A DNA stretch of 37,726 nt. Origin: Muribaculaceae bacterium. Its GTDB lineage: Bacteria; Bacteroidota; Bacteroidia; Bacteroidales; Muribaculaceae. Below are positions 17,148-23,765 of the stretch, piece after piece (position 1 is the stretch's first letter; every line of letters begins with the position of its first letter). The position numbers and the translations under genes were made by a program. A model generated the notes under the pieces. The model was not told the origin of the DNA. It saw only the letters and a list, made by a program, of their open reading frames with translations, and searched no databases. The DNA is taken from assembly GCA_020026215.1 (NCBI GenBank), contig JAHHQT010000010.1, positions 1 through 37,726 on the forward strand. Direction: 5' to 3'.

Positions 17148-18761
17148 CTAAAACATTTTATCCATTCCACAAACGCCACTGTAAACCCATTGTGTATATT
17201 CACATTCACGGATAGTCTCACCCCAAGTGATAGGATAAGTTCCCTTCCAGCGTTCATTTAAGAAATTAGCCAATTCTTTTTGTGCTTTTTGTGAACAATC
17301 GTGTGCTTCGCCCAGTAAGCCGGCTGCGCGACAAGCACACAATTCGCCTTGACATGTACCCATACCTACACGTGTTCGGCGACGTAAATCCACCAAATTA
17401 TGAACGTCAAGTTCCTTGATTGCATACTTGACTTCACCGACGGTTACGTCTTCACATTCACAAACCAAACTATTGTCATATATATTCTCAGAAGGAATCT
17501 TAGCAGCAAGTTCTCCATGACGATGAACAGAAGATTTTTGTTCTGTAGTCATCAAGAAAGATTTACCCTTGGCAAGATCATCGTTTTGACGAGAACCAGG
17601 CAATGGATCAACCATTGTAGTACATTTCTTGTCAACACCAAGTTTCTTACATGCTAAATCTGTTGCCCATTCTGCCATCAAACGATAAGTCATCAACTTA
17701 CCACCTGTGATTGTTGCGAAACCTTCGACGCCATCACGTGTTGCGTGGTCAAGAAGGACAATACCACGGCTGATGCTACGACCTGAAGGGTCATTGTCGG
17801 CAGCGACCAATGGACGCACACCTGCATAAGCACGAAGTACACGAGTAGTTGCCAATGCCGGAGCTAATTTTTCACCTTCTGACAAAAGAATATCCACTTC
17901 TTCTGCAGTAACTCGCATGTCATCTACTTCGTCATATCCGACACGGTCAGAAGTTGTACCTATCAAACAGATTGTATCACCCGGAACAAGGATATCGGCA
18001 TTGGCCGGTTTACGGCAACGGTTCAATACCACGTTGTTCACACGGTGTCCGAAGATCAACAACGAACCTTTAGCCGGAAACATATTTACTGTCACGCCTG
18101 CTTTTGCTGCAATTCCGTGTCCCCAAATACCACCGGCATTGACAGTCAACGGAGCATAATAGTCGTGAGTAGTTTTTGTCTTATGATTAGCGACTCTTAC
18201 ACCAATAACTTTACCAAATTCTTTGATTAGCTCTACAACTTCGTGATAAACAAGAACTGTTGCCCCATGTTCTTTTGCGTCAATCACATTGGCAAGAGTC
18301 AAACGGAAAGGATCGACAGAACCATCAGGAACACGAACAACTCCGATAATTTCAGGGTTTACAGAAGGTTCAAGAATTTTTGCTTCATCTGGATCGATGA
18401 TATCGGCACGAATTCCGGCAGCCTGACATGCTGCCACAAACTTAGCTTGGTATTCCAGACCGTCTTCAGGCAACGAAATAAACAAGCCATCATTTTCTTC
18501 TACGCAGTGACTGGCAATTTTGCGCAGAATCATGTTTTCCTTTATACATTCAGATGCAGATTCGCCGTCAGTGACCGCGTATCGAGCTCCACTGTGAAGC
18601 AAACCATGATTTCGTCCGGTTGCCCCTGCTGCGAAGTCAAATCGCTCGACTAAAAGTACACGCAAACCACGTAAAGCACAGTCCCTTGCTGTTCCTGCTC
18701 CGGTAGCGCCACCGCCTACGATAATTACATCAAATTCATCACGTCTGTTGTCAAGACTCAT
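17148..18761 (-). CDS. glpA: Anaerobic glycerol-3-phosphate dehydrogenase subunit A
   Basis: This 537-aa catalytic flavoprotein oxidises sn-glycerol-3-phosphate to dihydroxyacetone phosphate. The FAD-binding VIIVGGGATGAG lies at residues 12-23, followed by GRNHGLLHSGARYAVTD and VPDGSVDPFRL. The C-terminal BFD-like domain has two cysteine pairs, CEC near residues 434-436 and the C-x4-C of GTCQGELC near 468-473, for a [2Fe-2S] cluster. The GlpA type, not the aerobic GlpD type, is shown by this domain and by the glpBC genes downstream. Length matches the E. coli enzyme (542) and many blocks are the same. It is the first gene of the operon, facing the divergent regulator across 370 nt. Confidence 0.97.
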   Translation of the reverse strand: MSLDNRRDEFDVIIVGGGATGAGTARDCALRGLRVLLVERFDFAAGATGRNHGLLHSGARYAVTDGESASECIKENMILRKIASHCVEENDGLFISLPEDGLEYQAKFVAACQAAGIRADIIDPDEAKILEPSVNPEIIGVVRVPDGSVDPFRLTLANVIDAKEHGATVLVYHEVVELIKEFGKVIGVRVANHKTKTTHDYYAPLTVNAGGIWGHGIAAKAGVTVNMFPAKGSLLIFGHRVNNVVLNRCRKPANADILVPGDTICLIGTTSDRVGYDEVDDMRVTAEEVDILLSEGEKLAPALATTRVLRAYAGVRPLVAADNDPSGRSISRGIVLLDHATRDGVEGFATITGGKLMTYRLMAEWATDLACKKLGVDKKCTTMVDPLPGSRQNDDLAKGKSFLMTTEQKSSVHRHGELAAKIPSENIYDNSLVCECEDVTVGEVKYAIKELDVHNLVDLRRRTRVGMGTCQGELCACRAAGLLGEAHDCSQKAQKELANFLNERWKGTYPITWGETIRECEYTQWVYSGVCGMDKMF

Positions 18762-18825
18762 ATCTTTGGTTTTTTATTGTTCTTTCAAAGTGAAAAGAAC
18801 ATATATCGTTTTAAGTTTACATTAA

Positions 18826-18882
18826 AAATGAAACATCGAAACTTCTCCGGATTTCAAAGCAAAGAAGTTTTCTGTTTCATTT
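18826..18882. repeat. Long inverted repeat at the predicted 5' end of the glpA transcript
   Basis: The outer arms are AAATGAAACA (18826-18835) and TGTTTCATTT (18873-18882). The inner arms are AAACTTCT (18839-18846) and AGAAGTTT (18863-18870), separated by a 16-nt loop, with 3- and 2-nt internal bulges. It would be the first structure in the glpA mRNA and is followed on that strand by a short T-run (18828-18824). It could be an operator pair, an mRNA stabiliser or a weak attenuator. Confidence 0.6.
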
Positions 18883-18887
18883 CGCAA

Positions 18888-18919
18888 CAAATATACAGAC
18901 ATTTTTTATAATAGCGAAA
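18888..18919 (-). promoter_or_regulatory. Predicted glpA promoter
   Basis: On the minus strand, TATATTTG (18895-18888) fits TAnnTTTG. The -33 position, 20 nt upstream, is TTTC (18919-18916), inside a TTCGTTTC motif. The predicted start is near 18882, giving a leader of about 120 nt. Confidence 0.5.
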
Positions 18920-19069
18920 CGAATTTACAAATATTTTCCAAAAAAAATTAACATGTTTCTTATTTTTTAAATTTTCGAAACATTATACACCTTAATACAA
19001 TAAGATAATTTAAAAAGTTTCGTTTCTGCTTCAAAATAACAGTCTTTAATATTTATTAACCTCAACGAC

Positions 19070-19100
19070 TTTCGTTTCTTAATTATTCTTACTAACTTGC
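19070..19100 (+). promoter_or_regulatory. Predicted promoter of the DeoR-type regulator
   Basis: TTTC (19070-19073), again within a TTTCGTTTCT copy, is followed after 19 nt by TAACTTGC (19093-19100), an imperfect -7 box. It is weaker than the glpA promoter, as might be expected for a repressor gene. Confidence 0.35.
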
Positions 19101-19131
19101 GATAGAATTTATTACATAAACCAATCAATAT

Positions 19132-19911
19132 ATGACTAAAGAAGACAGGCATGCAATGATCCTTGATCTATTGATACTCCATAACTCATTACAAGTAACG
19201 GAATTAGCCGAATCTCTGAACGTATCGTCTGTTACGATACGAAAAGACTTAACAGAATTGGAGAAATCCAAGAAGCTCTATCGAAACCACGGAAAAGCAA
19301 TTTTAATTGACCCTTACATCGACAATCGAAACGTAAGCGAAAAAGAAAAACTTTATGTAGAGGAAAAACGTATGATTGGAATAGAAGCAGCTGCACTTGT
19401 GAAACCGAAGGACTCTATTCTTATCGCATCAGGCACTTCAGTCCATGCTCTGGCACGCAATATCCATGCAAAGGAAAAACTGACAGTCATCACCGCCTCT
19501 CTTGAAGTAGCAAATATTCTTTCCAACGATAAAGACATTGACATTATCCAATTGGGCGGTATCATGCGCCACAGTAGTTTATCAGTAGTCGGCAAATATG
19601 CAGAACAAGCCTTACCTGATTTTTCTTGCAGTAAGTTGTTCATGGGAGTTGACGGAATCGACTTGGATTTCGGCATCACTACCACCGATATGATGGAAGC
19701 GAGTTTGAACCGTGTGATGATGGCAACAGCCCAAAAGACAATCGTACTTGCCGATTCCTCAAAATTCGGAAGAAGAGGTTTCAGCAAGATTTCAGATATG
19801 GAAGATATTGACCAAATCATTACCGATTCAAAAGTATCCCCAACCGTAGTGAAACGTTTGGAAGAAATGGGTATTGACTTGACCATCGTTGGTGATACCC
19901 CACGACACTAA
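19132..19911 (+). CDS. glpR: DeoR-family transcriptional regulator, likely GlpR
   Basis: This 259-aa protein has an N-terminal DeoR winged helix-turn-helix (LQVTELAESLNVSSVTIRKD near residues 21-40, then LYRNHGKAIL). A DeoRC sugar-phosphate-binding domain follows, with IASGTSVHALAR near 99-110, QLGGIMRHSSLSVVG near 141-155, GVDGIDLDFGITT near 177-189, and VLADSSKFGRRGF near 206-218. DeoR family members usually repress nearby genes and are released by a phosphorylated sugar. Divergent placement opposite glpABC and shared TTCGTTTC motifs point to G3P control of this locus. The family is certain; naming it GlpR rests on context. A strong terminator follows at 19933-19969. Confidence 0.87.
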   Translation: MTKEDRHAMILDLLILHNSLQVTELAESLNVSSVTIRKDLTELEKSKKLYRNHGKAILIDPYIDNRNVSEKEKLYVEEKRMIGIEAAALVKPKDSILIASGTSVHALARNIHAKEKLTVITASLEVANILSNDKDIDIIQLGGIMRHSSLSVVGKYAEQALPDFSCSKLFMGVDGIDLDFGITTTDMMEASLNRVMMATAQKTIVLADSSKFGRRGFSKISDMEDIDQIITDSKVSPTVVKRLEEMGIDLTIVGDTPRH

Positions 19912-19932
19912 CCAAGACTTACGATAAAAAGC

Positions 19933-19969
19933 AAACGGCAGTCAATTTCTGAATTGACCGCCGTTTTTT
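19933..19969. terminator. Bidirectional terminator between glpR and glyA
   Basis: AAACGGC-A-GTCAATT (19933-19947) pairs with AATTGAC-C-GCCGTTT (19952-19966) with one mismatch and a 4-nt loop, followed by a T6 run. The two flanking genes converge on it. Confidence 0.85.
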
Positions 19970-19991
19970 ATTGTTGATAACTAATAATATC

Positions 19992-21272
19992 TTAGTAGGC
20001 AAACATTGGGTAATCAGCCATTATCTTATTGACTTTTTCACGAACGGAAGCGATGATAGCTTCGTTTTCAGGATTACTCAATACTGTATCAATCATTTCA
20101 ACGATTTCACCCATCAAGTCTTCCTTAGCACCACGAGTAGTGATGGCAGGAGTTCCCAAACGAATACCTGAAGTTTGGAATGGAGAACGAGTGTCAAATG
20201 GCACCATATTCTTGTTAGCAGTGATGTCGGCATCTACAAGGACTTTTTCAGCCACCTTACCTGTTAATTCAGGGAAACGAGTACGAAGGTCAACCAAAAT
20301 ACAGTGATTGTCTGTTCCGCCTGAAACAATCTTGTAGCCTTTGTCCAACAATGCAGCAGCCATGGCTTGTGCATTCTTCTTCACCTGCATTTGATATTCT
20401 TTATATTCTGGAGTCAATGCTTCTCCGAAAGCTACAGCCTTGGCAGCGATAACGTGTTCCAACGGACCACCTTGCACACCAGGGAATACAGCAGAATCCA
20501 AAAGAGCAGACATTTTCTTCACTACGCCTTTAGGAGTTTTCTTGCCCCAAGGATTTTCGAAATCCTTACCCAACAAGATAAGACCACCACGAGGGCCACG
20601 CAAAGTCTTATGAGTAGTTGAAGTGACGATATGGGCATATTTCAACGGATTGTCCAACAAACCTGCTGCAATCAAGCCTGCAGGGTGAGCCATGTCAATC
20701 ATCAAAATAGCGCCGATTTCATCAGCAATTTTACGCATACGGGCATAATCCCATTCGCGAGAATAAGCACTTGCACCACCAATAATCAATTTTGGACGTT
20801 CGCGCAAAGCCACTTCTTCCATCATGTCATAATCTACATAGCCTGTATCTTCTTTCACACCGTAATCCAATGCGTTGAACACCAAACCTGAGAAATTGAC
20901 TGGAGAACCATGACTCAAGTGACCTCCATGAGATAGATTCAATCCTAAGAATTTGTCACCAGGTTTTAGCACAGCCATAAACACAGCCATATTTGCTTGT
21001 GCGCCTGAATGAGGTTGTACGTTGGCATATTCTGCGCCAAAGAGTTTTTTAACTCTTTCAATAGCCAAAGATTCAGCTTCGTCCACTACTTGGCAACCGC
21101 CATAGTAACGGTGACCAGGATAACCTTCAGCATATTTGTTTGTCAAGCATGAACCCATGGCACGCATCACTTGATCACTGACAAAGTTTTCAGATGCGAT
21201 AAGTTCAATCCCTTTTTGTTGACGTTGATGCTCGCGTTCGATAATATCGAAAATCAAATCATCTCTTTTCAT
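19992..21272 (-). CDS. glyA: Serine hydroxymethyltransferase
   Basis: This 426-aa PLP enzyme interconverts serine and glycine with transfer of a one-carbon unit to tetrahydrofolate. Evidence includes ELIASENFVSDQVMRAMGS near the N-terminus, GYPGHRYYGGCQVVDEAE, the PLP-aspartate region with DMAHPAGLIAAG, and the PLP-lysine motif TSTTHKTLRGPRGG near residue 222. IRLGTPAITTRG is in the C-terminal domain. Full length for the family. It is the last of four same-strand genes after pyrB, pyrI and a flavin reductase, 30 nt downstream of the latter. It links nucleotide and one-carbon metabolism. Confidence 0.98.
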   Translation of the reverse strand: MKRDDLIFDIIEREHQRQQKGIELIASENFVSDQVMRAMGSCLTNKYAEGYPGHRYYGGCQVVDEAESLAIERVKKLFGAEYANVQPHSGAQANMAVFMAVLKPGDKFLGLNLSHGGHLSHGSPVNFSGLVFNALDYGVKEDTGYVDYDMMEEVALRERPKLIIGGASAYSREWDYARMRKIADEIGAILMIDMAHPAGLIAAGLLDNPLKYAHIVTSTTHKTLRGPRGGLILLGKDFENPWGKKTPKGVVKKMSALLDSAVFPGVQGGPLEHVIAAKAVAFGEALTPEYKEYQMQVKKNAQAMAAALLDKGYKIVSGGTDNHCILVDLRTRFPELTGKVAEKVLVDADITANKNMVPFDTRSPFQTSGIRLGTPAITTRGAKEDLMGEIVEMIDTVLSNPENEAIIASVREKVNKIMADYPMFAY

Positions 21273-21302
21273 AAATATTTGTGTATAGATTTAAAAATTA
21301 AA

Positions 21303-21869
21303 TTACTTATTCTTTTGAACAGACCAACCGAACTTACCAATCTTCTCCCCAAGATGGTAATATTGGCCGTGAGAGTAGGCAATCAAATCTGCCACGCCCA
21401 AATCAAAAGCACCTGTTTTTTCACTGATGTATTTCTCGTCAGCATTGGTGCAAAGTACTTCAGCAATGAACATGTCGTGAGAACCGAGCTTGATAATCTC
21501 TTTCACTCTGCATTCGATAGACAGCGGAGACTCCTCTATTATAGGAGCAGAAATCATTGAGCCCTTCAAAGGAGTCAATTTGGTTTCCTTAAACTTGTCG
21601 TAATCGCGTCCCGAACGAACTCCGCACCAATCTACAGCCTTTGCCATTGAAGCAGTAGTAAGATTCAATGAGAATTCCATGTTTTTTTTAATAAGCCCAT
21701 AGCTGTGACGCTCCGGACGGACAGAGATATAGCACATGGCAGGATTTGTACAGATAGTACCTACCCAAGCCACAGTAAGAAGATTATAGTTTTCGGGACA
21801 GTCTCCGCAACCGACCAAAATGGCCGGCAATGGATAAATCATAGTCCCCGGCTTCCAAACTTGTTTCAT
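21303..21869 (-). CDS. Flavin reductase-like FMN-binding protein
   Basis: This 188-aa protein has the split-barrel flavin reductase fold. Segments include ILVGCGDCPENYNLLTVAWVGTICTNPAMCYISVRPERHSY (the FMN-phosphate-binding loop is in the TVAW/TNP region), MEFSLNLTT, and a later HDMFIAEVLCTNADE strand. It presumably binds FMN and reduces it or uses it with NAD(P)H. The actual acceptor is unknown. It lies 17 nt downstream of pyrI and 30 nt upstream of glyA. This pairing with pyrBI and glyA is a familiar arrangement in Bacteroidales, though no metabolic link is obvious. Confidence 0.88.
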   Translation of the reverse strand: MKQVWKPGTMIYPLPAILVGCGDCPENYNLLTVAWVGTICTNPAMCYISVRPERHSYGLIKKNMEFSLNLTTASMAKAVDWCGVRSGRDYDKFKETKLTPLKGSMISAPIIEESPLSIECRVKEIIKLGSHDMFIAEVLCTNADEKYISEKTGAFDLGVADLIAYSHGQYYHLGEKIGKFGWSVQKNK

Positions 21870-21886
21870 TGAAAGTTGCGTATTTT

Positions 21887-22348
21887 TTAGATTAGTTCAA
21901 TTTCGTCTTTTGAGACTGTACGTTCGCAATAGTGGCAACGCAATAGCACATTTTCCTTGTCTTCAACGTGGAAGTGTGTTTGCATCGGTTCATTGTTAGT
22001 AATACATTTAGGGTTGTTACATTTCACCAATCCGTGGATTTCATCTGGCAAAGTGACCTGGAATTTCTTGTCCACCTTGTAATCCTTGATGATATTTACC
22101 TTCACGTTAGGAGCAATCAATGCAACACGGTTCAAAGTAGCTTCAGGGAAATAAACGTCAGCCAATTTCAAGATACCTTTAGTGCCCAATTTCTTGCTGC
22201 CAAGATTGTTTCCTATAGTTATGCTTGTGTTGATGTTCTCGATACCCAACAATTTCACCACTTTGAAAAGTGAAGATGAAGGAATATGGTCAATCACTGT
22301 ACCATTTTCCAAAGCTGCAACAGCCAATTCTTTTTTATTTTGATCCAT
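21887..22348 (-). CDS. pyrI: Aspartate carbamoyltransferase regulatory subunit
   Basis: This 153-aa subunit, the same length as in E. coli, binds nucleotide effectors and joins catalytic trimers into the dodecameric ATCase. The allosteric N-terminal domain covers about residues 1-100. The structural zinc is held by Cys110, Cys115, Cys138 and Cys141 (KCNNPKC and CHYC). It starts 2 nt after the pyrB stop, so the subunits are co-translated. The presence of pyrI means that the enzyme is feedback controlled, in addition to the transcriptional attenuation suggested upstream. Confidence 0.97.
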   Translation of the reverse strand: MDQNKKELAVAALENGTVIDHIPSSSLFKVVKLLGIENINTSITIGNNLGSKKLGTKGILKLADVYFPEATLNRVALIAPNVKVNIIKDYKVDKKFQVTLPDEIHGLVKCNNPKCITNNEPMQTHFHVEDKENVLLRCHYCERTVSKDEIELI

Positions 22349-22350
22349 GA

Positions 22351-23280
22351 TTACAATTCCCCCTTATCAATTTTAATACCTAGCACTTTACAAATCACTG
22401 CCTGACGCGCATACAAGCCGTTTTGAGCTTGTTTGAAATAGTAAGCCTTCGGATTGTCGTCAACGTCTTGTGAGATTTCGTTCACACGTGGAAGCGGATG
22501 AAGCACTCTGACATTGTCGCGGCTGTTGGCAAGCATGGCATTATTTAATGTATATAGGTTCTTCACACGTTCGTATTCCATCAAGTCAGAGAAACGTTCG
22601 CGTTGAACACGTGTCATGTAAATAATATCGCTATTATTGATTACTTCTTCTGAGAATTCTTGAGTAGCATGATACTTGATTCCGTTTTCTTCGCAGAAAT
22701 CCAAGTATTCTTTCGGCATGCTCAATTCGTTGCAGGCAACAAAATTGAATGTCGGATTATAGTAACGCAAAGCCATAAGCAATGAATGCACTGTACGACC
22801 ATATTTCAAGTCACCTACCATAGTGATGGTCAAGTTGCGCAATGTACCTTGTGTTTTATAGATAGAATACAAGTCAAGCATCGTCTGTGTCGGGTGTTGG
22901 TTCGCTCCGTCTCCTGCATTGATGATAGGCACTTCAGTTACTTCTGAAGCATAGCGTGCAGCACCTTCCAAATAGTGGCGCATGATAATCAAATCAACAT
23001 AGTTGCTCACCATTTTGATTGTATCTTTCAGCGTTTCACCTTTAGATGAACTTGTGGTGTTGGCATCTGAAAATCCGATGACACGACCACCCAATCGGTT
23101 GACAGCAGTTTCAAAGCTCAAACGTGTACGAGTTGACGGTTCAAAGAACAAAGTAGCAACCACCTTGCCTTCGAGTAAACGGCGATTAGGATTTGCTTCG
23201 AAATAGCGCATATCGTCGAGCAACTCCTCAATTTCACTTTGAGTAAAGTCAGTAATTGAAACAAGACTTTTATTTTTCAT
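22351..23280 (-). CDS. pyrB: Aspartate carbamoyltransferase catalytic subunit
   Basis: This 309-aa enzyme condenses carbamoyl phosphate with aspartate, the committed step of pyrimidine synthesis. The carbamoyl-phosphate loop STRTR is at residues 49-53 within FFEPSTRTRLSFETA. The later motifs are HPTQTMLDLYSI, the aspartate-binding TRVQRERF, and HPLPRVNEI. It is close to the E. coli length (311). It is the first structural gene of the pyrB-pyrI-flavin reductase-glyA operon. The start codon lies about 32 nt after a terminator-like hairpin, so transcription must read through that signal to reach the gene. Confidence 0.98.
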   Translation of the reverse strand: MKNKSLVSITDFTQSEIEELLDDMRYFEANPNRRLLEGKVVATLFFEPSTRTRLSFETAVNRLGGRVIGFSDANTTSSSKGETLKDTIKMVSNYVDLIIMRHYLEGAARYASEVTEVPIINAGDGANQHPTQTMLDLYSIYKTQGTLRNLTITMVGDLKYGRTVHSLLMALRYYNPTFNFVACNELSMPKEYLDFCEENGIKYHATQEFSEEVINNSDIIYMTRVQRERFSDLMEYERVKNLYTLNNAMLANSRDNVRVLHPLPRVNEISQDVDDNPKAYYFKQAQNGLYARQAVICKVLGIKIDKGEL

Positions 23281-23310
23281 ATAGCTTATTAAATTGATAA
23301 AAACTCATTA

Positions 23311-23350
23311 ACAAAAAAGCCGTTCCCACATATTAAATGCGGACCGGCTT
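23311..23350 (-). terminator. Attenuator (intrinsic terminator) in the pyrBI leader
   Basis: On the minus strand, AAGCCGGTCCGCAT (23350-23337) pairs with ATGTGGGAACGGCTT (23331-23317) with one mismatch and one bulge around a 5-nt loop. Six Ts follow (23318-23313). It points toward pyrB, whose start codon is about 32 nt further on, and no gene ends before it. The stop codon of the leader ORF lies in its loop. Confidence 0.75.
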
Positions 23351-23443
23351 ATTTATATTTTCAAAGGACAAAATATTCATGCGACAAGTGGATTGTCTGC
23401 AATGCAAATGAATTTCTTCTCGATATTTTGTACTTGGATTCAT
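23333..23443 (-). CDS. Putative pyrBI leader peptide, 36 aa
   Basis: On the minus strand an ATG about 13 nt after the predicted transcription start opens a 36-codon frame, too short for ordinary gene finding. The peptide begins MNPSTKYREEIHLHC and ends ENINKPVRI. The TAA stop (23335-23333) falls exactly in the attenuator loop. It shows no likeness to E. coli PyrL beyond size (36 against 44 aa) and position. The expected role is in cis: a ribosome translating close behind RNA polymerase would cover the attenuator stem and allow read-through into pyrB when UTP is scarce. Evidence is architectural; translation is not proven. Confidence 0.6.
   Translation of the reverse strand: MNPSTKYREEIHLHCRQSTCRMNILSFENINKPVRI
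23361..23401 (-). promoter_or_regulatory. Predicted pause hairpin and U-rich stretch in the pyrBI leader
   Basis: On the minus strand, TGC(A)GACAA (23401-23393), loop TCCAC and TTGTCGCA (23387-23380) form an 8-bp stem with one bulged A. Directly downstream is a U-rich run (23377-23361: AATATTTTGTCCTTTGA), 11 nt before the attenuator. In E. coli pyrBI a similar hairpin plus U-run causes UTP-sensitive pausing. Confidence 0.55.
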
Positions 23444-23461
23444 CGCTTATATTTTACTCCA

Positions 23462-23492
23462 CAAAGTTACAACTTGTTTGTGTGATGCACAA
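23462..23492 (-). promoter_or_regulatory. Predicted pyrBI promoter
   Basis: On the minus strand, TTG (23492-23490) is followed after 20 nt by TAACTTTG (23469-23462), a full match to TAnnTTTG. The predicted start is near 23456, about 13 nt before the leader ORF start codon and 176 nt before pyrB. Confidence 0.65.
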
Positions 23493-23706
23493 TATTCGCA
23501 AACCACTTTTTTATTTAATTTTTCACCGTCTGCCACTGCCGTTTTTCACAAATTCAGTCACCCTTGTGACACACAACAAAATAGCAAAAAAGCATTTTTA
23601 TACATTCTTGGAATCGTAGTATTCTCCTATACTTATATATTTGTCGGAGAAATGACAAATAAATCCAATATTTTCGTCAAAAGGTTGAATTTTAAAGTAC
23701 AAAATA

Positions 23707-23737
23707 TTGTGAATACTTCAGTTTTTAATTATGTTTG
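23707..23737 (+). promoter_or_regulatory. Predicted promoter of the first barrel gene
   Basis: TTG (23707-23709) and TATGTTTG (23730-23737), 20 nt apart, fit the Bacteroidota consensus. The start codon at 23766 is 28 nt after the box. Confidence 0.6.
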
Positions 23738-23765
23738 TAAAATTATTGAACAAAAATACGATATT

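Larger units (their letters stand above)
18762..19131. promoter_or_regulatory. Divergent control region between glpA and the DeoR-type regulator
   Basis: This 370-nt A/T-rich non-coding stretch contains a predicted promoter for each direction. It also holds at least three copies of TTCGTTTC (minus at 18923-18916; plus at 19019-19026 and 19071-19078), plus related GAAAC half-sites (18830, 18838, 18977) and TTTCGAAA (18973-18980). One copy overlaps each predicted -33 element. By analogy with GlpR-type regulators these are candidate operators. Confidence 0.6.
23281..23765. other. Divergent intergenic region upstream of pyrB and the first barrel gene
   Basis: This 485-nt interval without a large gene holds the pyrB promoter, leader ORF, pause hairpin and attenuator (minus strand, 23311-23492). 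It also holds the promoter of the gene at 23766 (plus strand, 23707-23737). The remaining 23494-23706 is A/T-rich with nothing I can name. An upstream in-frame extension of the barrel ORF covers part of it but is not believed coding. Confidence 0.7.

Noticed and set aside
18243..19886. Long open frames antisense to glpA (136 aa, plus strand) and to glpR (177 aa, minus strand)
   Set aside because: Both lie wholly opposite recognised, fully conserved genes and encode sequences without signal, domain or promoter. They are typical complementary-strand frames.
23311..23350. The 23311-23350 hairpin as a terminator of a plus-strand gene
   Set aside because: The T6 run is on the minus-strand side only, and no plus-strand gene ends upstream of it, so the leader-attenuator reading is better.
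23478..23765. Upstream in-frame extension of the first barrel gene (96 extra codons)
   Set aside because: It overlaps the barrel gene's own promoter and would bury the signal peptide that starts at 23766.
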